Shown: positions 38,824-47,592 of the stretch, in pieces
Position numbering within the stretch: position 1 is the stretch's first letter
How the letters are laid out: every line of letters starts with the position of its first letter
Source: Stenotrophomonas maltophilia
GTDB lineage: Bacteria > Pseudomonadota > Gammaproteobacteria > Xanthomonadales > Xanthomonadaceae
Assembly (NCBI RefSeq): GCF_002205165.1
Contig: NZ_NIVS01000021.1
Location: forward strand, 1-58,443
Direction: 5' to 3'
Length of the DNA: 58,443 nt
The notes under the pieces: generated by a model
What the model saw: the letters and a program-made list of their open reading frames with translations, nothing else
Databases searched by the model: none
Told to the model about the DNA's origin: nothing
Program-made: the position numbers and the translations under genes

Positions 38824-39771
38824 TCAGCGCGCCCCGAACCGGGCGCGGCAGCCGCCGCTCACCCACAGGCTGCCATTGTTGTACCCCCAGCTGCGACCTT
38901 CCACGCAGGCCGTGCCTGACAACTGCTGCACCAGCGCCGGGCGGCCTTGCCGGGCATCCCACGCGCAGGTCTGCTGGCGCTTGTCGTTGCTGCTGCAGGT
39001 CACGCTGTAATTGCTGTTGCCACCGCCGCCGCCCCAGTTGCCGCCGCTGCCGCCGCGCGCTTCGGCGAACTCGCCACGGCAACCACGGTCGACCCAGACC
39101 GCCCCATTGCGCACGCCCCAGGTCTGGCCCTCGACACAGGCCGTGCCCGAGATCTGGCGAACCAGGGTCGCGTTGCGCCAGCCGGTGTTGCAGGTCCGCT
39201 CGCGGTTGTCCTGGCTCTCGCAGCGGATCGTGGCGCCGGTGCCACCGCCGCCGCCCCAGTTACCGCCATTGCCGCGGCCTTCGACGAACTCGGCCCGGCA
39301 ACCGCCGCTGACCCAGACCGTGCCGTTGCGCGAGCCCCAGTTGCGGCCCTCGGTACAGGTCGTGCCGGAGATCTGGCGGGACAACCGGGCGCTGCGCCAG
39401 CCGGTGTTGCAGACCCGCTCGCGGTTGTCCTGGCTTTCGCAGCGGACCGTACCACTGTTGCCGGGGCCGCTGCCGCCGCCGTTCCAGCCGCCGCCGTTGC
39501 CGCGCAGGGAGGTGGCGATGTCCTGCTTGATCCGTGAGAAGTTCCAGCCGGAATTGACCTGGGCCAGGTAGAAGCGCAACTGGTCATCCGGGATCCGGCG
39601 GCCATTGGACTGGTCGGCGTATTCCTGGGTGATGACCCGGCTGCGGTCGGAGGAGGACAACTGCGACAGATTCTCCGGGGCATAGGCCCGGGTGCTGTTC
39701 TGGGCGTGCAGGGCCGGGGCCATACAGGCCAGGGCAAGGGTGAGGCAGACGGTGCTCAGACGGCGTTGCAT
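38824..39771 (-). CDS. Exported protein with three DUF3011 repeats
   Basis: The 315-residue protein has a signal peptide (MQRRLSTVCLTLALACMAPALHA). An N-terminal ~80-residue region is followed by three tandem repeats of about 60 residues, each with two conserved Cys pairs. The first reads CESQDNRERVCNTGWR, then ISGTTCTEGRNWGSRNG and WVSGGCRAEF. The second is almost the same; the third is diverged (CSSNDKRQQTCAWDAR). Glycine-rich linkers (NGGNWGGGGG) join them. DUF3011 has no firm function. The nearly identical first two repeats suggest recent duplication, or ongoing homogenisation by recombination. Confidence 0.88.
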   Translation of the reverse strand: MQRRLSTVCLTLALACMAPALHAQNSTRAYAPENLSQLSSSDRSRVITQEYADQSNGRRIPDDQLRFYLAQVNSGWNFSRIKQDIATSLRGNGGGWNGGGSGPGNSGTVRCESQDNRERVCNTGWRSARLSRQISGTTCTEGRNWGSRNGTVWVSGGCRAEFVEGRGNGGNWGGGGGTGATIRCESQDNRERTCNTGWRNATLVRQISGTACVEGQTWGVRNGAVWVDRGCRGEFAEARGGSGGNWGGGGGNSNYSVTCSSNDKRQQTCAWDARQGRPALVQQLSGTACVEGRSWGYNNGSLWVSGGCRARFGAR

Positions 39772-39942
39772 GGCGACATCCCCGTGCGGTCGTTGGTGCG
39801 CGGACTATAGGAATGCCCCCGGTTCAGAGCGTGTGATGCCGGGCCGCGGCGCCCGGATTTGCCCCGCCGGGCTGGCGGCCGCAGAATAACGGGCTTTCCG
39901 GCGCAGCTTGGCGCCGGCACTCTCCTGCGGAGCTTTACCCCC

Positions 39943-41700
39943 ATGCGTACCCACTTCTGTGGCCTGGTCGACGAGACCCTGATTGGCCAAACCGTTACCC
40001 TCGCCGGCTGGACCGACGTTGCCCGCAACCAGGGCGGCGTGGTCTTCATCGATCTGCGTGATCATGAAGGCATCGTGCAGGTGACGGTGGAAGTCGACAA
40101 CGCGGCCGTGTTCGCCGTGGCCGCCAGCCTGGGCTACGAAGACGTGCTGCAGGTCGAGGGCGTGGTGCGTGCGCGCCATGCGGCCAACGACAAGCTCCGC
40201 ACTGGCAACGTGGAAGTGATCGCCACGGCCATCACCATCCTCAACAAGGCCGAGCCGCTGCCGTTCCACGCGCACGAGAACCCGGGCGAAGAAACCCGCT
40301 TGAAGTACCGTTACCTGGATCTGCGCCGCCCGGAAATGCAGCGCATGCAGCGCACCCGCATCAAGCTGGTGCAGGCCCTGCGCCGCCACCTGGACGCCAC
40401 CGGCTTCCAGGACATCGAAACCCCGATCCTGACCAAGGCCACCCCGGAAGGCGCCCGCGACTTCCTGGTGCCGGCGCGCATGCACCCGGGCGAGTTCTAC
40501 GCCCTGCCGCAGAGCCCGCAGCTGTTCAAGCAGATCCTGATGGTGGCCGGCTTCGACCGCTACTACCAGATCGCGCGCTGCTTCCGCGATGAAGCCCTGC
40601 GTGCCGACCGCCAGCTGGAATTCACCCAGCTGGACATGGAGTTCGCCTTCGTGCGCGAGCGCGATGTGCAGGACTTCGTGGAAACCATGGTCCGCGCCAT
40701 CTTCAAGGAAGTGGTGGACGTGGAGCTGGCCGCCAGCTTCCCGCGCATGACCTGGGCCGAGGCGATGCGTCGCTATGGCTCGGACAAGCCGGACCTGCGC
40801 ATCGCGCTGGAGCTGGTGGACGTAGCCGAACTGGTCAAGACCAGCGAATTCCCGGTGTTCACCGCGGCCGCCAACGATGCCGATGGCCGCGTGGCCGCGC
40901 TGCGCATCCCGGGCGGCGCCAGCCTGTCGCGCAAGCAGATCGACGAATACGCCGCGCACGCCGCCAAGTACGGCGCCAAGGGCCTGGCTTACATCAAGAT
41001 CAGCGAGAGCGGCGAAGTCAGTTCGCCGATCGCCAAGTTCTTCAGCGAAGACGCCTTCGCCGCGCTGGTCGCCCATGTCGGTGCCGGTAACGGGGACATC
41101 GTGTTCTTCGGCGCCGGTGGCTACAACAAGGTCTCCGACTTCATGGGCGCCCTGCGCCTGAAGGCCGGCAAGGACTTCAACCTGGTCGCCGACGGCTGGG
41201 CACCGCTGTGGGTCACCGATTTCCCGATGTTCGAGTACGACGACGAAGCCCAGCGCTACGTCGCCCTGCATCACCCCTTCACCGCCCCGGCGGTGGACGA
41301 CATTGCCGACCTGCACGCGAATGCAAAGACCGCCGTGTCGCGTAGCTATGACATGGTGCTCAACGGCAACGAGATCGGCGGTGGCTCGATCCGTATCCAC
41401 CGCTCGGACATGCAGAGCGCGGTGTTCGAGCTGCTGGGCATTGGTGCCGAAGAGGCCGAGGGCAAGTTCGGCTTCCTGCTCGATGCGCTGCGTTTCGGCG
41501 CGCCGCCGCACGGTGGCATCGCCTTCGGCATCGACCGTATCGCCGCGCTGATGGCCGGCACCGAGTCGATCCGCGACGTCATCCCGTTCCCGAAGACCAC
41601 CGGCGCGCAGTGCCTGATGACCGGCGCCCCGTCGCCGATCCCGGACGAGCAGCTGGCCGAAGTGCACGTCCAGGTGCGTCCGCGCGCGGTCAAGGAATAA
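39943..41700 (+). CDS. aspS: Aspartyl-tRNA synthetase
   Basis: AspRS charges tRNA-Asp with aspartate. The 585-residue class II synthetase has the N-terminal anticodon-binding OB fold ([20 protein letters not shown]). Motif 1 and 2 regions follow ([41 protein letters not shown]), then the bacterial insertion (GAD) domain. Motif 3 near residue 535 reads [15 protein letters not shown]. The ATG at 39943 is used because it starts the family N-terminus. It begins a block conserved with pseudomonads (aspS, yebC, ruvCAB, tol-pal, queEC). Confidence 0.97.
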   Translation: MRTHFCGLVDETLIGQTVTLAGWTDVARNQGGVVFIDLRDHEGIVQVTVEVDNAAVFAVAASLGYEDVLQVEGVVRARHAANDKLRTGNVEVIATAITILNKAEPLPFHAHENPGEETRLKYRYLDLRRPEMQRMQRTRIKLVQALRRHLDATGFQDIETPILTKATPEGARDFLVPARMHPGEFYALPQSPQLFKQILMVAGFDRYYQIARCFRDEALRADRQLEFTQLDMEFAFVRERDVQDFVETMVRAIFKEVVDVELAASFPRMTWAEAMRRYGSDKPDLRIALELVDVAELVKTSEFPVFTAAANDADGRVAALRIPGGASLSRKQIDEYAAHAAKYGAKGLAYIKISESGEVSSPIAKFFSEDAFAALVAHVGAGNGDIVFFGAGGYNKVSDFMGALRLKAGKDFNLVADGWAPLWVTDFPMFEYDDEAQRYVALHHPFTAPAVDDIADLHANAKTAVSRSYDMVLNGNEIGGGSIRIHRSDMQSAVFELLGIGAEEAEGKFGFLLDALRFGAPPHGGIAFGIDRIAALMAGTESIRDVIPFPKTTGAQCLMTGAPSPIPDEQLAEVHVQVRPRAVKE

Positions 41701-41709
41701 GGCTCGGCA

Positions 41710-41736
41710 GGTACCGGCCGACCAACGGTCGGTACC
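41710..41736. repeat. REP-like palindrome after aspS
   Basis: GGTACCG and CGGTACC flank the CCGACC-AAC-GGTCGG core, so an SMAG-like palindrome is nested in a longer dyad. It starts ten bases past the aspS stop and may act as its terminator. Confidence 0.65.
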
Positions 41737-41799
41737 GCCACACCGGCCGTGATCAACACCGGCCCGGCTTCAGGTAAATTGGCGACCACTCCGTCGCCA

Positions 41800-42345
41800 A
41801 TGTCCCTCGCCGTGACCCCAGGCCGCTACACCATCCGCCGCGCCACCCCGGACGACGCCCAGACCCTGTCGGCGCTGGCCACGCGCACGTTCGTGGAAAC
41901 CTTCGGCCACCTGTATCCGCCTGAAGATCTGCAGGCCTTCCTGGATGAGGCGTACCCGGCGGAGCGCCAGCGCATCATTCTTGAACATCCCGATTACGCG
42001 GTCTGGCTGCTGGAGCTGGACGGCATCGCTGTGGGCCATGCCGCCGCAGGTCCCTGCGGGCTTCCGCATGCCGAGGTGCAGCCCGGCGATGGCGAGCTCA
42101 AGCGCCTGTACCTGATCAAGGCGCAGCAGAGCTGTGGCTGGGGCAGCCGCCTGTTCGAAACCGCGCTGGCCTGGCTGGAGCGCGAAGGCCCGCGCACGCT
42201 GTGGCTGGGCGTGTGGTCGGAAAACTTCGGCGCCCAGCGCTTCTATGCCCGCTACGGCTTCAGCAAGGTGGGCACCTATGCGTTCCCGGTCGGCAAGGTG
42301 CTCGACCTGGAGTTCATCCTGCGCCGGCCGCCTGCGGCGGCCTGA
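41800..42345 (+). CDS. GNAT-family N-acetyltransferase
   Basis: The 181-residue protein has the GNAT fold. The N-terminal YTIRRATPDDAQTLSALATRTFVETFGHLYP is typical. Motif A, which binds acetyl-CoA, lies near residue 98 as LKRLYLIKAQQSCGWGSRLFETALAW, and a C-terminal NFGAQRFYARYGFSKVG contains motif B. The substrate is unknown; RimI-like or small-molecule acetylation are possibilities. The ATG at 41800 gives the normal N-terminus. It lies between aspS and the hydrolase gene, a position E. coli fills with nudB. Confidence 0.88.
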   Translation: MSLAVTPGRYTIRRATPDDAQTLSALATRTFVETFGHLYPPEDLQAFLDEAYPAERQRIILEHPDYAVWLLELDGIAVGHAAAGPCGLPHAEVQPGDGELKRLYLIKAQQSCGWGSRLFETALAWLEREGPRTLWLGVWSENFGAQRFYARYGFSKVGTYAFPVGKVLDLEFILRRPPAAA

Positions 42346-42444
42346 GCGCGACACCGTCACCGCCCGCGGCGGCTTCACCTGCCGTTGGCCGGTCCATTCG
42401 TCTAATGACGCTGTTTCCTTCTGCAGGCGCCCAGCCCATCGGGC

Positions 42445-42450
42445 TAGGCT
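42445..42450 (+). promoter_or_regulatory. Predicted -10 box, probably leaderless transcript
   Basis: TAGGCT at 42445-42450 ends seven bases before the ATG of the hydrolase gene at 42457. No good -35 is visible. Confidence 0.35.
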
Positions 42451-42456
42451 GACATC

Positions 42457-43089
42457 ATGAATCCCCCTGTTTTACTGCTGCATGGCATCTGGAATGCACG
42501 CGCCTGGGTCGGCCCTCTGGCTTGGCGCCTGCGCGCCCGTGGCTTCGCCGTGCATACCTTCGGCTACTCCAGCGTGTTCGGTGGTCCCGACGTCGCGGTG
42601 CCGCAGCTGCTGGAGCGGCTCAAGGACAGCGGCCCGGTCTCCCTGGTCGGGCACAGCCTGGGCGGGCTGGTCGCGCTGGAGGCCCTGCGGCGCGCGCCGG
42701 AGCTGCCGGTCTCGCGGGTGGTCTGCCTGGGTTCGCCGCTGCGCGGCAGCGTGACCGCGCGCTCGCTGAGCGACCACGGCTGGTCGCTGGCGCTCGGGCG
42801 CAGCTCGGAACTGCTGCTGGATGGCCTGCCGGCCTGGGAGGGCAGGGCGCAGGTCGGTCTGATCGCCGGCTCCGTCCCCCATGGGCTGGGCAGCCTGCTG
42901 GGGGCCTGTGGCGATGCCTCCGATGGCACCGTGGCGCTGGATGAGACGCAGTTGCCGGGGCTGGCCGACCACTGCGTGATCCCGGCCAGCCACAGCGGGC
43001 TGGTGTTCTCGCCCGACGCCGCGCGGCAGACGGCCGCCTTCCTGCGTGATGGCCGGTTCCGGCGTGATGACGCGGCCCACGCCGCCTGA
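42457..43089 (+). CDS. Alpha/beta hydrolase (lipase-like)
   Basis: The 210-residue protein is a small alpha/beta hydrolase. The oxyanion region is LLLHGIWNARAWVGP at the N-terminus, and the nucleophile elbow is VSLVGHSLGGLVALEALRR with Ser near residue 66. A catalytic His in CVIPASHSGLVFSP near residue 187 completes the likely triad. There is no signal peptide, so it is predicted cytoplasmic. The substrate is unknown; it could be an esterase or a PGAP1-like lipase. It precedes yebC with an 83-base gap. Confidence 0.85.
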   Translation: MNPPVLLLHGIWNARAWVGPLAWRLRARGFAVHTFGYSSVFGGPDVAVPQLLERLKDSGPVSLVGHSLGGLVALEALRRAPELPVSRVVCLGSPLRGSVTARSLSDHGWSLALGRSSELLLDGLPAWEGRAQVGLIAGSVPHGLGSLLGACGDASDGTVALDETQLPGLADHCVIPASHSGLVFSPDAARQTAAFLRDGRFRRDDAAHAA

Positions 43090-43128
43090 GCGGGCCCGGC
43101 ACTGACACGGGCAGGCCGGCGGATCAGG

Positions 43129-43134
43129 TAGAAT
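43129..43134 (+). promoter_or_regulatory. Predicted -10 box of yebC
   Basis: TAGAAT, a good -10 match, lies 38 bases before the yebC ATG. A CTGACA-like element upstream (43102-43107) has an over-long spacing of 21 bases, so the -35 is uncertain. Confidence 0.4.
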
Positions 43135-43172
43135 TCGCGCCCTGTTCCTGACAGAAGCACGAGAGTCACCCC

Positions 43173-43904
43173 ATGGGTAGAGGCCCCTCCATCGAGAACC
43201 GCAAAAACGCGTCTGACGCGAAGCGCGGCAAGATTTTCACCAAGATCATCCGCGAGATCGGCGTTGCCGCGCGCGGCGGTGGAGGCGACCCCAACAACAA
43301 CCCGCGCCTGCGGGTGGCCATGGACAAGGGCTTGTCCTCGAACATGTCCAAGGACGTGATCGAGCGCGCCATCAAGAAGGCGACCGGTGAGCTGGAAGGC
43401 GTGGAGTACGAAGAGATCCGCTACGAGGGCTATGCCCCCGGTGGCGTGGCCGTGATCGTGGACTGCCTGACCGACAACCGCGTGCGCACCGTGGCCGATG
43501 TCCGCCATGCGTTCAGCAAGTGCGGCGGCAACATGGGCACCGAAGGCTCGGTGGCGTTCATGTTCAAGCGCTTGGGCGTGCTGCACTTCGCTGCGGGCGC
43601 CAACGAAGAAGCCGTCACCGAAGCGGCGATCGAGGCTGGCGCGGACGACATCGTGGTCTACCCGGAAGACGGGGCGATCGATGTGCTCACCGCCACCGAC
43701 AGCTATCACGCGGTCAAGGATGCGATGGAGGCCGCCGGGTTCACCCCGGACCACGCCGAAATCACCTTCCGCGCCGACAACGACATCAAGGTCGAAGGCG
43801 ACACTGCCCTGCAGGTCAAGAAGCTGCTGGACATGCTGGAAGACCTGGACGACGTGCAGGACGTGTTCTCCAACGCCGATCTCGGCGCGGACGCCTACGC
43901 CTGA
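43173..43904 (+). CDS. yebC: YebC/PmpR family regulatory protein
   Basis: The 243-residue protein is a YebC/TACO1-family member. These proteins were first described as transcriptional regulators (PmpR, a quorum-sensing repressor in Pseudomonas) and more recently as helpers of translation through difficult proline stretches. The sequence shows [39 protein letters not shown] and [20 protein letters not shown], all family hallmarks. It is full length. It precedes ruvC, the conserved order in many gammaproteobacteria, and is separated from it by a 10-bp hairpin. Confidence 0.96.
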   Translation: MGRGPSIENRKNASDAKRGKIFTKIIREIGVAARGGGGDPNNNPRLRVAMDKGLSSNMSKDVIERAIKKATGELEGVEYEEIRYEGYAPGGVAVIVDCLTDNRVRTVADVRHAFSKCGGNMGTEGSVAFMFKRLGVLHFAAGANEEAVTEAAIEAGADDIVVYPEDGAIDVLTATDSYHAVKDAMEAAGFTPDHAEITFRADNDIKVEGDTALQVKKLLDMLEDLDDVQDVFSNADLGADAYA

Positions 43905-43913
43905 GCGGGCCCT

Positions 43914-43940
43914 TCACCGGTCGCTTTGCGCGACCGGTGA
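43914..43940 (+). terminator. Hairpin between yebC and ruvC
   Basis: TCACCGGTCG and CGACCGGTGA pair perfectly over ten bases around a seven-base loop. It starts ten bases past the yebC stop and lacks a T-run, so read-through to ruvC is likely. Confidence 0.5.
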
Positions 43941-43956
43941 GCGGACAATGCGGACC

Positions 43957-44037
43957 ATGATGACTCCAGCCGTTCCCTGTTATCCCCGCCGCATGTGTCC
44001 CTTCCGGGCCGCGGGCGGCCGTGTGCGTGCCGCATGA
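43957..44037 (+). CDS. Possible 26-residue leader peptide coupled to ruvC
   Basis: A short frame ([16 protein letters not shown] followed by [10 protein letters not shown], 26 residues; an in-frame ATG at 43948 would add three) ends in a TGA that overlaps the ruvC ATG as ATGA. Translational coupling of ruvC to an upstream micro-ORF is therefore possible. It is Arg/Pro-rich with two cysteines and has no known homologue to my knowledge. Coincidence in a high-GC gap is the alternative. Confidence 0.3.
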   Translation: MMTPAVPCYPRRMCPFRAAGGRVRAA

Positions 44038-44555
44038 CCCGCATTCTCGGCATCGACCCCGGTTCGCAGCGCACCGGGGTGGGCATCATTGATGTGGACG
44101 CCACCGGCAAGGTGATGCACGTGCATCACCTGCCGCTGGTGCTGCTGGGCGCGGACGACTTCCCGCAGCGTATGAAGCTGCTGGTGGTGGGCCTGACCGC
44201 CCTGGTCGAGGAATACCGCCCCGACGAAGTGGCCATCGAAAAGGTGTTCATGGCGCGCAACCCGGATTCGGCCCTGAAGCTGGGCCAGGCGCGCGGCGCC
44301 GCCATCTCGGCCGTGGTGATGCGCGACCTGCCGGTCAGCGAATACGCCGCCACCGAGATCAAGCTGGCCGTGGTCGGCCGCGGTGGCGCGGAAAAACAAC
44401 AGGTCCAACACATGGTCGGGCTCATGCTCAACCTGAAAACCAAGCTGCAGGCCGACGCTGCCGATGCGTTGGCCGTGGCGATCACCCACGCCCATGTCCG
44501 GGCCACGGCGCTGCGCCTGGGCGTCAATGCGCGCCAGGCCTGGAGCCGGAAATGA
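44034..44555 (+). CDS. ruvC: Holliday junction resolvase RuvC
   Basis: RuvC is a homodimeric endonuclease that cuts Holliday junctions after RuvAB branch migration. The 173-residue protein has the four acidic active-site positions: Asp in [14 protein letters not shown] (near residue 7), Glu in [25 protein letters not shown] (near 67), and the acidic residues in [17 protein letters not shown] (near 140). The ATG at 44034 gives the standard [10 protein letters not shown] start. ruvA follows after 10 bases; ruvB is displaced by kup. Confidence 0.97.
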   Translation: MTRILGIDPGSQRTGVGIIDVDATGKVMHVHHLPLVLLGADDFPQRMKLLVVGLTALVEEYRPDEVAIEKVFMARNPDSALKLGQARGAAISAVVMRDLPVSEYAATEIKLAVVGRGGAEKQQVQHMVGLMLNLKTKLQADAADALAVAITHAHVRATALRLGVNARQAWSRK

Positions 44556-44565
44556 GGAAAACTGC

Positions 44566-45156
44566 ATGATTGGTCGTCTGCGCGGGATCGTGGCCTACAA
44601 GGCGCCGCCGTGGCTCATGGTCGACGTCAACGGCGTCGGCTACGAACTGGAGGCGCCGATGAGCACCTTCTACGACCTGCCCGAGCTGGGCCGCGAGGTC
44701 ACGCTGTTCACCCACTACGCGCAGAAGGAAGACAGCGTCTCGCTGTACGGCTTCCTGCGCGAGGGCGAGCGCCGCCTGTTCCGCGATGTGCAGAAGGTCA
44801 GCGGGATCGGTGCCAAGATCGCGCTGGCGGTGCTGTCCGGCGTCAGCGTGGATGAATTCGCGCGCATGCTGCAGGCCGGTGACATTACCGCGCTGACCCG
44901 CATCCCGGGCATCGGCAAGAAGACCGCCGAGCGCATGGTGCTGGAGCTGCGCGACCGCGCGGCCAATTTCGGCGGCGGCGGGGCACCGATCGCCGGCGCC
45001 GCACCGGCCACCGATCCGGTCTCCGAGGCGACCGTGGCCCTGCAGCAGCTGGGCTACAAGCCGACCGAGGCCGCGCGCATGGCGCGCGATGCCAACGCCG
45101 AGGGCGACGATGTCGCCACGGTCATCCGCAAGGCCCTGCAGGCCGCGCTGCGCTGA
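44566..45156 (+). CDS. ruvA: Holliday junction branch-migration protein RuvA
   Basis: RuvA binds the four-way junction and loads the RuvB motor. The 196-residue protein has domain I ([27 protein letters not shown]), helix-hairpin-helix motifs ([37 protein letters not shown]) and the C-terminal RuvB-binding domain ([22 protein letters not shown]) after a Gly/Ala linker near residues 140-158. TGAGGA lies ahead of the start. It is followed by kup rather than ruvB. Confidence 0.97.
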   Translation: MIGRLRGIVAYKAPPWLMVDVNGVGYELEAPMSTFYDLPELGREVTLFTHYAQKEDSVSLYGFLREGERRLFRDVQKVSGIGAKIALAVLSGVSVDEFARMLQAGDITALTRIPGIGKKTAERMVLELRDRAANFGGGGAPIAGAAPATDPVSEATVALQQLGYKPTEAARMARDANAEGDDVATVIRKALQAALR

Positions 45157-45214
45157 GCCGCGCGCCTGCCGTTCCCTGATACCGACACCACCGACCGCGT
45201 CCGCCCGGAGCCTC

Positions 45215-47134
45215 ATGTCCACCACTTCCCCCCAGCACAGCGACGGCCAGGCGCCGCACGGCCACGCGCCGGCGGCCGGCGGCATGGCGCTGATGATCGG
45301 CGCCATCGGCGTGGTGTTCGGCGATATCGGCACCAGCCCGCTGTACACGCTGAAAGAGGCGTTTTCCCCGCACTACGGTCTCAACAGCGACCATGACACC
45401 GTGCTGGGCGTGCTGTCCCTGGCGTTCTGGGCGCTGAACATCGTGGTGACGCTCAAGTACGTCACCATCATCATGCGTGCCGACAACGACGGCGAAGGCG
45501 GCATCATGGCGCTGATGGCGCTGACCCAGCGCACCCTGCGCAACGGGTCGCGCTCGGCCTATGTGGTGGGCATCCTGGGCATCTTCGGTGCCTCGCTGTT
45601 CTTCGGCGACGGCGTGATCACCCCGGCGATCTCGGTGCTCGGCGCGGTCGAAGGCCTGGAGGTCGCAGCCCCCGGGCTGCATGCGTTCATCGTGCCGATC
45701 ACGGTGGTGGTGCTGCTGGCCGTATTCGCGGTACAGCGCTTCGGCACGGCCAAGATCGGCAAGCTGTTCGGCCCGATCACCTCGATCTGGTTCATTTCGC
45801 TGGCCGCCATCGGCATCTGGAACATCGTCGATGCGCCGGAAGTGCTCAAGGCCTTCAACCCGATGTGGGCGCTGCGCTTCTTCATGGAGCACGGCTGGCA
45901 CGGCATCTTCATCCTCGGCGCGGTGGTGCTGGCGGTCACCGGCGGCGAAGCGCTGTATGCCGACATGGGCCACTTCGGGGCCAAGCCGATCCGCCACGCC
46001 TGGTACTTCTTCGTGCTGCCGTGCCTGGTGCTGAACTACCTGGGGCAGGGCGCGCTGGTGCTCAACAACCCCGAGGCGGTCAAGAACCCGTTCTTCGAGG
46101 CCGTGCCGGACTGGGCGCTGTACCCGATGATCATCCTGGCCACCATGGCGGCGGTGATCGCCTCGCAGTCGGTGATCACCGGCGCGTTCTCGGTGTCGCG
46201 CCAGGCGATGCAGCTGGGCTACATCCCGCGCATGCGCATCACCCACACCTCGCACGACACCATCGGCCAGATCTACATCCCGGGCATCAACTGGGGCATC
46301 GCGGTGATGGTGATCGGGCTGGTGCTGGCCTTCCGCAGCTCCTCCAACCTGGCGGTGGCCTACGGCATCTCGGTGTCGGCCACCATGCTGATCGATACCC
46401 TTCTGCTGGCCCTGGTCGCCCGCGCGCTGTGGCCCAAGGCCCGCAACTGGATCATCCCGCTGTGCGTGGTGTTCTTCGTCATCGACCTGGGCTTTGTGAT
46501 CGCCAACGGCGCCAAGCTGCTGCAGGGCGCGTGGTTCCCGGTGGTGCTGGGCATCGTGCTGTTCACCATGATGCGCACCTGGCGGCGTGGCCGCGAGCTG
46601 CTGCGCGATGAGATCCGCAAGGACGGCATCCGGATCGATACCTTCCTGCCGGGCCTGATGCTGGCCCCGCCGGTGCGGGTGCCGGGCACCGCCGTGTTCC
46701 TGACCGCCGACCCCTCGGTGGCGCCGCATGCGCTGATGCACAACCTCAAGCACAACAAGGTGCTGCACGAGCGCAACGTGTTCCTGCACGTGGTGACCCT
46801 GCCGGTGCCGTACGCACCGTCGGGCCAGCGCTTGAAGATCGAGTCGGTGGGCGATGAGTTCTACCGGATCTACGTGCGCTTCGGCTTCATGGAGACCCCG
46901 GACGTGCCGCTGGCGCTGATGCGCTCGTGCGACCACGGCGGGATCTACTTCGACCCGATGGACACCACCTTCTTCGCCAGCCGCGAGACCATCGTGGCCA
47001 CCGCCAACCGCGGCATGCCGATCTGGCGCGACAAACTGTTCGCGCTGATGCACCGGAACGCGGCGCCGGCGACCGGGTTCTTCCGGATTCCGGGCAATCG
47101 GCTCGTCGAGCTTGGGGCCCAGGTCGAGATCTAG
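45215..47134 (+). CDS. kup: Low-affinity potassium transporter Kup
   Basis: Kup is a K+ uptake permease that probably works as a K+/H+ symporter in the inner membrane. The 639-residue protein is the usual length, with about 12 membrane segments. The first is preceded by a His/Gly/Ala-rich N-terminus. [20 protein letters not shown] near residue 34 is the family signature, and [17 protein letters not shown] and [14 protein letters not shown] are conserved. A hydrophilic C-terminal domain (residues ~460-639) is present. The ATG at 45215 is used. It lies between ruvA and ruvB, which are adjacent in most other bacteria. Confidence 0.95.
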   Translation: MSTTSPQHSDGQAPHGHAPAAGGMALMIGAIGVVFGDIGTSPLYTLKEAFSPHYGLNSDHDTVLGVLSLAFWALNIVVTLKYVTIIMRADNDGEGGIMALMALTQRTLRNGSRSAYVVGILGIFGASLFFGDGVITPAISVLGAVEGLEVAAPGLHAFIVPITVVVLLAVFAVQRFGTAKIGKLFGPITSIWFISLAAIGIWNIVDAPEVLKAFNPMWALRFFMEHGWHGIFILGAVVLAVTGGEALYADMGHFGAKPIRHAWYFFVLPCLVLNYLGQGALVLNNPEAVKNPFFEAVPDWALYPMIILATMAAVIASQSVITGAFSVSRQAMQLGYIPRMRITHTSHDTIGQIYIPGINWGIAVMVIGLVLAFRSSSNLAVAYGISVSATMLIDTLLLALVARALWPKARNWIIPLCVVFFVIDLGFVIANGAKLLQGAWFPVVLGIVLFTMMRTWRRGRELLRDEIRKDGIRIDTFLPGLMLAPPVRVPGTAVFLTADPSVAPHALMHNLKHNKVLHERNVFLHVVTLPVPYAPSGQRLKIESVGDEFYRIYVRFGFMETPDVPLALMRSCDHGGIYFDPMDTTFFASRETIVATANRGMPIWRDKLFALMHRNAAPATGFFRIPGNRLVELGAQVEI

Positions 47135-47146
47135 ATCTCCTGGGAC

Positions 47147-47177
47147 GCCCCACGGTTTGCGATGCAAACCGTGGGGC
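47147..47177 (+). terminator. Strong hairpin after kup
   Basis: GCCCCACGGTTTGC and its perfect complement GCAAACCGTGGGGC (14 base pairs) close a three-base GAT loop, 12 bases past the kup stop. The long perfect stem suggests terminator or mRNA-end function, but no T-run follows. Confidence 0.65.
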
Positions 47178-47200
47178 CCGGCGGCATGCCCCCTTATCCT

Positions 47201-47297
47201 CGCGCCTTCGGCGCGCCCCCTTGAAACGCAGTCGCCGTTGGCGCCGACGTTCCGCGCATTCCACCTGATCCCCGCGCCTTCGGCGCGCCCCCTTGAA
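47201..47297. repeat. Two 25-base direct repeats with an inner palindrome
   Basis: CGCGCCTTCGGCGCGCCCCC with TTGAA occurs at 47201-47225 and again at 47273-47297 with no difference. Each copy contains the palindrome GCGCC-TTC-GGCGC. The spacing is 72 bases. I see nothing coding between or around them. Confidence 0.75.
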
Positions 47298-47397
47298 CAC
47301 CAAGGGGGCTCTCCTCCAGACGCTTGGCGCGAGCTGTGGACGAAGAGCCTTGGGTTTGCCTGCCGGGCGGCGCGCGGCGTGGTGGCGAAGGCGGGGT

Positions 47398-47484
47398 GGG
47401 TCCGGTTGCAGGGGCGTGGAGCGCCATGGATGGCGCGACCGAGGCTACAAGGACGTACGTGCGCCGTCCCCCGCAACCGGGCCC
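47398..47484. repeat. 87-base imperfect inverted repeat with inner hairpin
   Basis: The outer arms (47398-47414 and 47468-47484) are complementary over 17 bases with two mismatches: GGGTCCGGTTGCAGGGG against the complement of CCCCCGCAACCGGGCCC. Inside lies a perfect GCGCCAT-GG-ATGGCGC hairpin (47421-47436). It has the look of a small non-autonomous mobile or REP-derived element. Only one copy is in the window. Confidence 0.55.
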
Positions 47485-47514
47485 ATCCCGCTGTCCCTCA
47501 GTACACCGGCTCTT

Positions 47515-47536
47515 GCCGGGCAGAGCCCGGCGCTAC
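47515..47536 (-). repeat. Reverse SMAG/REP-like element upstream of ruvB
   Basis: GCCGGGC-AGA-GCCCGGC is followed by CTAC (complement of GTAG). It sits in the 458-base gap 47135-47592 between kup and ruvB, which holds only repeats and hairpins and no gene I can support. Confidence 0.65.
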
Positions 47537-47580
47537 GCGCGGCGCCGGACCCAGCCCGGCCGAACCTCCCTCTTTTGCCG

Positions 47581-47586
47581 CATAAT
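47581..47586 (+). promoter_or_regulatory. Predicted -10 box of ruvB, possibly leaderless
   Basis: CATAAT ends seven bases before the ruvB ATG at 47593, so a transcript from here would begin at the start codon. No clear -35 is present. Confidence 0.4.
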
Positions 47587-47592
47587 TGCCGC

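Noticed and set aside
39805..41667. 620-codon minus-strand frame opposite aspS, and similar ones opposite poxB (14832-16634) and kup (45122-47476)
   Set aside because: Same antisense pattern caused by GC-rich third positions; the plus-strand genes are full-length known families.
47293..47592. Upstream extension of ruvB adding 100 residues
   Set aside because: The extension lies in repeat-rich non-coding DNA, and RuvB proteins start at MTDDRIIGA, encoded at 47593.
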